Assembly: GCF_000833025.1 (NCBI RefSeq)
Contig: NZ_CP010817.1
Coordinates: 1,612,001-1,676,000, forward strand
Origin: Myroides profundi
Lineage (GTDB): Bacteria > Bacteroidota > Bacteroidia > Flavobacteriales > Flavobacteriaceae
Direction of reading: 5' to 3'
Length of the DNA stretch: 64,000 bases
The notes under the pieces are model-generated. The model ran no database searches. It was given only the letters and a program-made list of their open reading frames with translations, and had not been told where the DNA came from. The position numbers were made by a program, and so were the translations under genes. Below are positions 63,711 through 64,000 of this stretch, in pieces; within the stretch, counting starts at the first letter, position 1, and the number at the start of each line of letters is the position of its first letter.

Positions 63711-64000
63711 TGAAGTATTATAGTTTAAATAACCCTCAGCGAGTAGCCTCATTTAAAGAAGCTGCAATACAAGGTATTGCCGAGGATAAAGGATTGTATT
63801 TTCCACAAGAAATACCTCAGTTAGCTCTTTCGTTTTTTGAAGGTATTCAAGCGATGAGTAAGGAAGAGATTGCATACCAGGTTATCGCTCCTTTTGTAGG
63901 AAAAGAGATAACAGAAGAAGAGCTAAGAACGATTGTAAGAGAAACGTTAGCATTTGATTTTCCTGTAGTATCGATTGATCAAGATGTTTATACATTAGAG
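63710..64000 (+). CDS. thrC: threonine synthase (partial, cut by window edge)
   Basis: The 97 N-terminal residues (YYSLNNPQRVASFKEAAIQG, GIAEDKGLYFPQEIP) match threonine synthase of the fungal/Bacteroidota type, which turns phosphohomoserine into threonine. The PLP lysine lies beyond the window. It shares one base with thrB. Confidence 0.93.
   Translation, partial: MKYYSLNNPQRVASFKEAAIQGIAEDKGLYFPQEIPQLALSFFEGIQAMSKEEIAYQVIAPFVGKEITEEELRTIVRETLAFDFPVVSIDQDVYTLE

Overview
The window is about 64 kb of low-GC DNA from a member of the Bacteroidota, most likely the family Flavobacteriaceae (a Myroides-like bacterium is my best guess, by inference). The evidence is the promoter style (TTTG or TTG, a 17-20 nt spacer, then TAnnTTTG, with no sigma70 -35/-10 boxes), weak Shine-Dalgarno sequences, typical families (Flavobacteriia-type DUF4197, an OmpA with calcium-type repeats, M20C PepD, the bacillithiol partner YtxJ, the two-domain FadB/FadN-like protein), and the thrA-thrB-thrC arrangement. 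No rRNA, tRNA, CRISPR array, insertion sequence or prophage was seen.

Layout. 1-8.4 kb: an AT-rich gene-free start, a CI/S24-like repressor without the catalytic serine, then PepD, a PDZ aspartyl protease, a YceI lipoprotein, RF1 (prfA), pyrF and an overlapping metal/cobalamin-receptor-like protein. 8.5-19.5 kb: housekeeping genes (DUF4197, a UvrD/PcrA helicase, a YciO-type protein, sucC, uvrB, an OmpA porin, a Nudix hydrolase). 19.7-27.6 kb: a fatty-acid beta-oxidation locus on the minus strand (fadD-like ligase, MarR regulator, FadB-like, thiolase, acyl-CoA dehydrogenase), with a palindrome lying over the predicted marR promoter. 28.2-32.6 kb: two tandem LtaS-like phosphoglycerol transferase genes. 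32.6-41.6 kb: mixed genes including a J-domain protein without HPD, a KAS III-like enzyme missing two of three catalytic residues, clpB, ytxJ and a gene cut by an in-frame stop. 41.7-47.5 kb: two paralogous lipoproteins flanking a RelE/ParE toxin-antitoxin pair and an SDR, then a 1.2 kb gene-free region of short phased repeats and a SUKH immunity-like gene. 47.6-59.9 kb: tyrosine catabolism (fahA), glyA, an aldehyde dehydrogenase, secreted proteins, and a group of families linked to toxin immunity (SUKH, DUF2199, YwqG/DUF1963-like). 60-64 kb: the threonine operon with a Thr/Ser-rich leader peptide, thrA, thrB and the start of thrC (cut by the window edge).

The most unusual signal is not a gene. 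Intergenic DNA carries arrays of degenerate units with a 10-11 bp (one helical turn) period. Two of them, 12 kb apart and in opposite orientation (about 45376-45496 and 57222-57329), are clearly homologous and differ by one whole 11-bp unit, so they form a dispersed repeat family. Other arrays at 27968-28011, 45686-45770 and 45827-45925 have different unit sequences but the same period.
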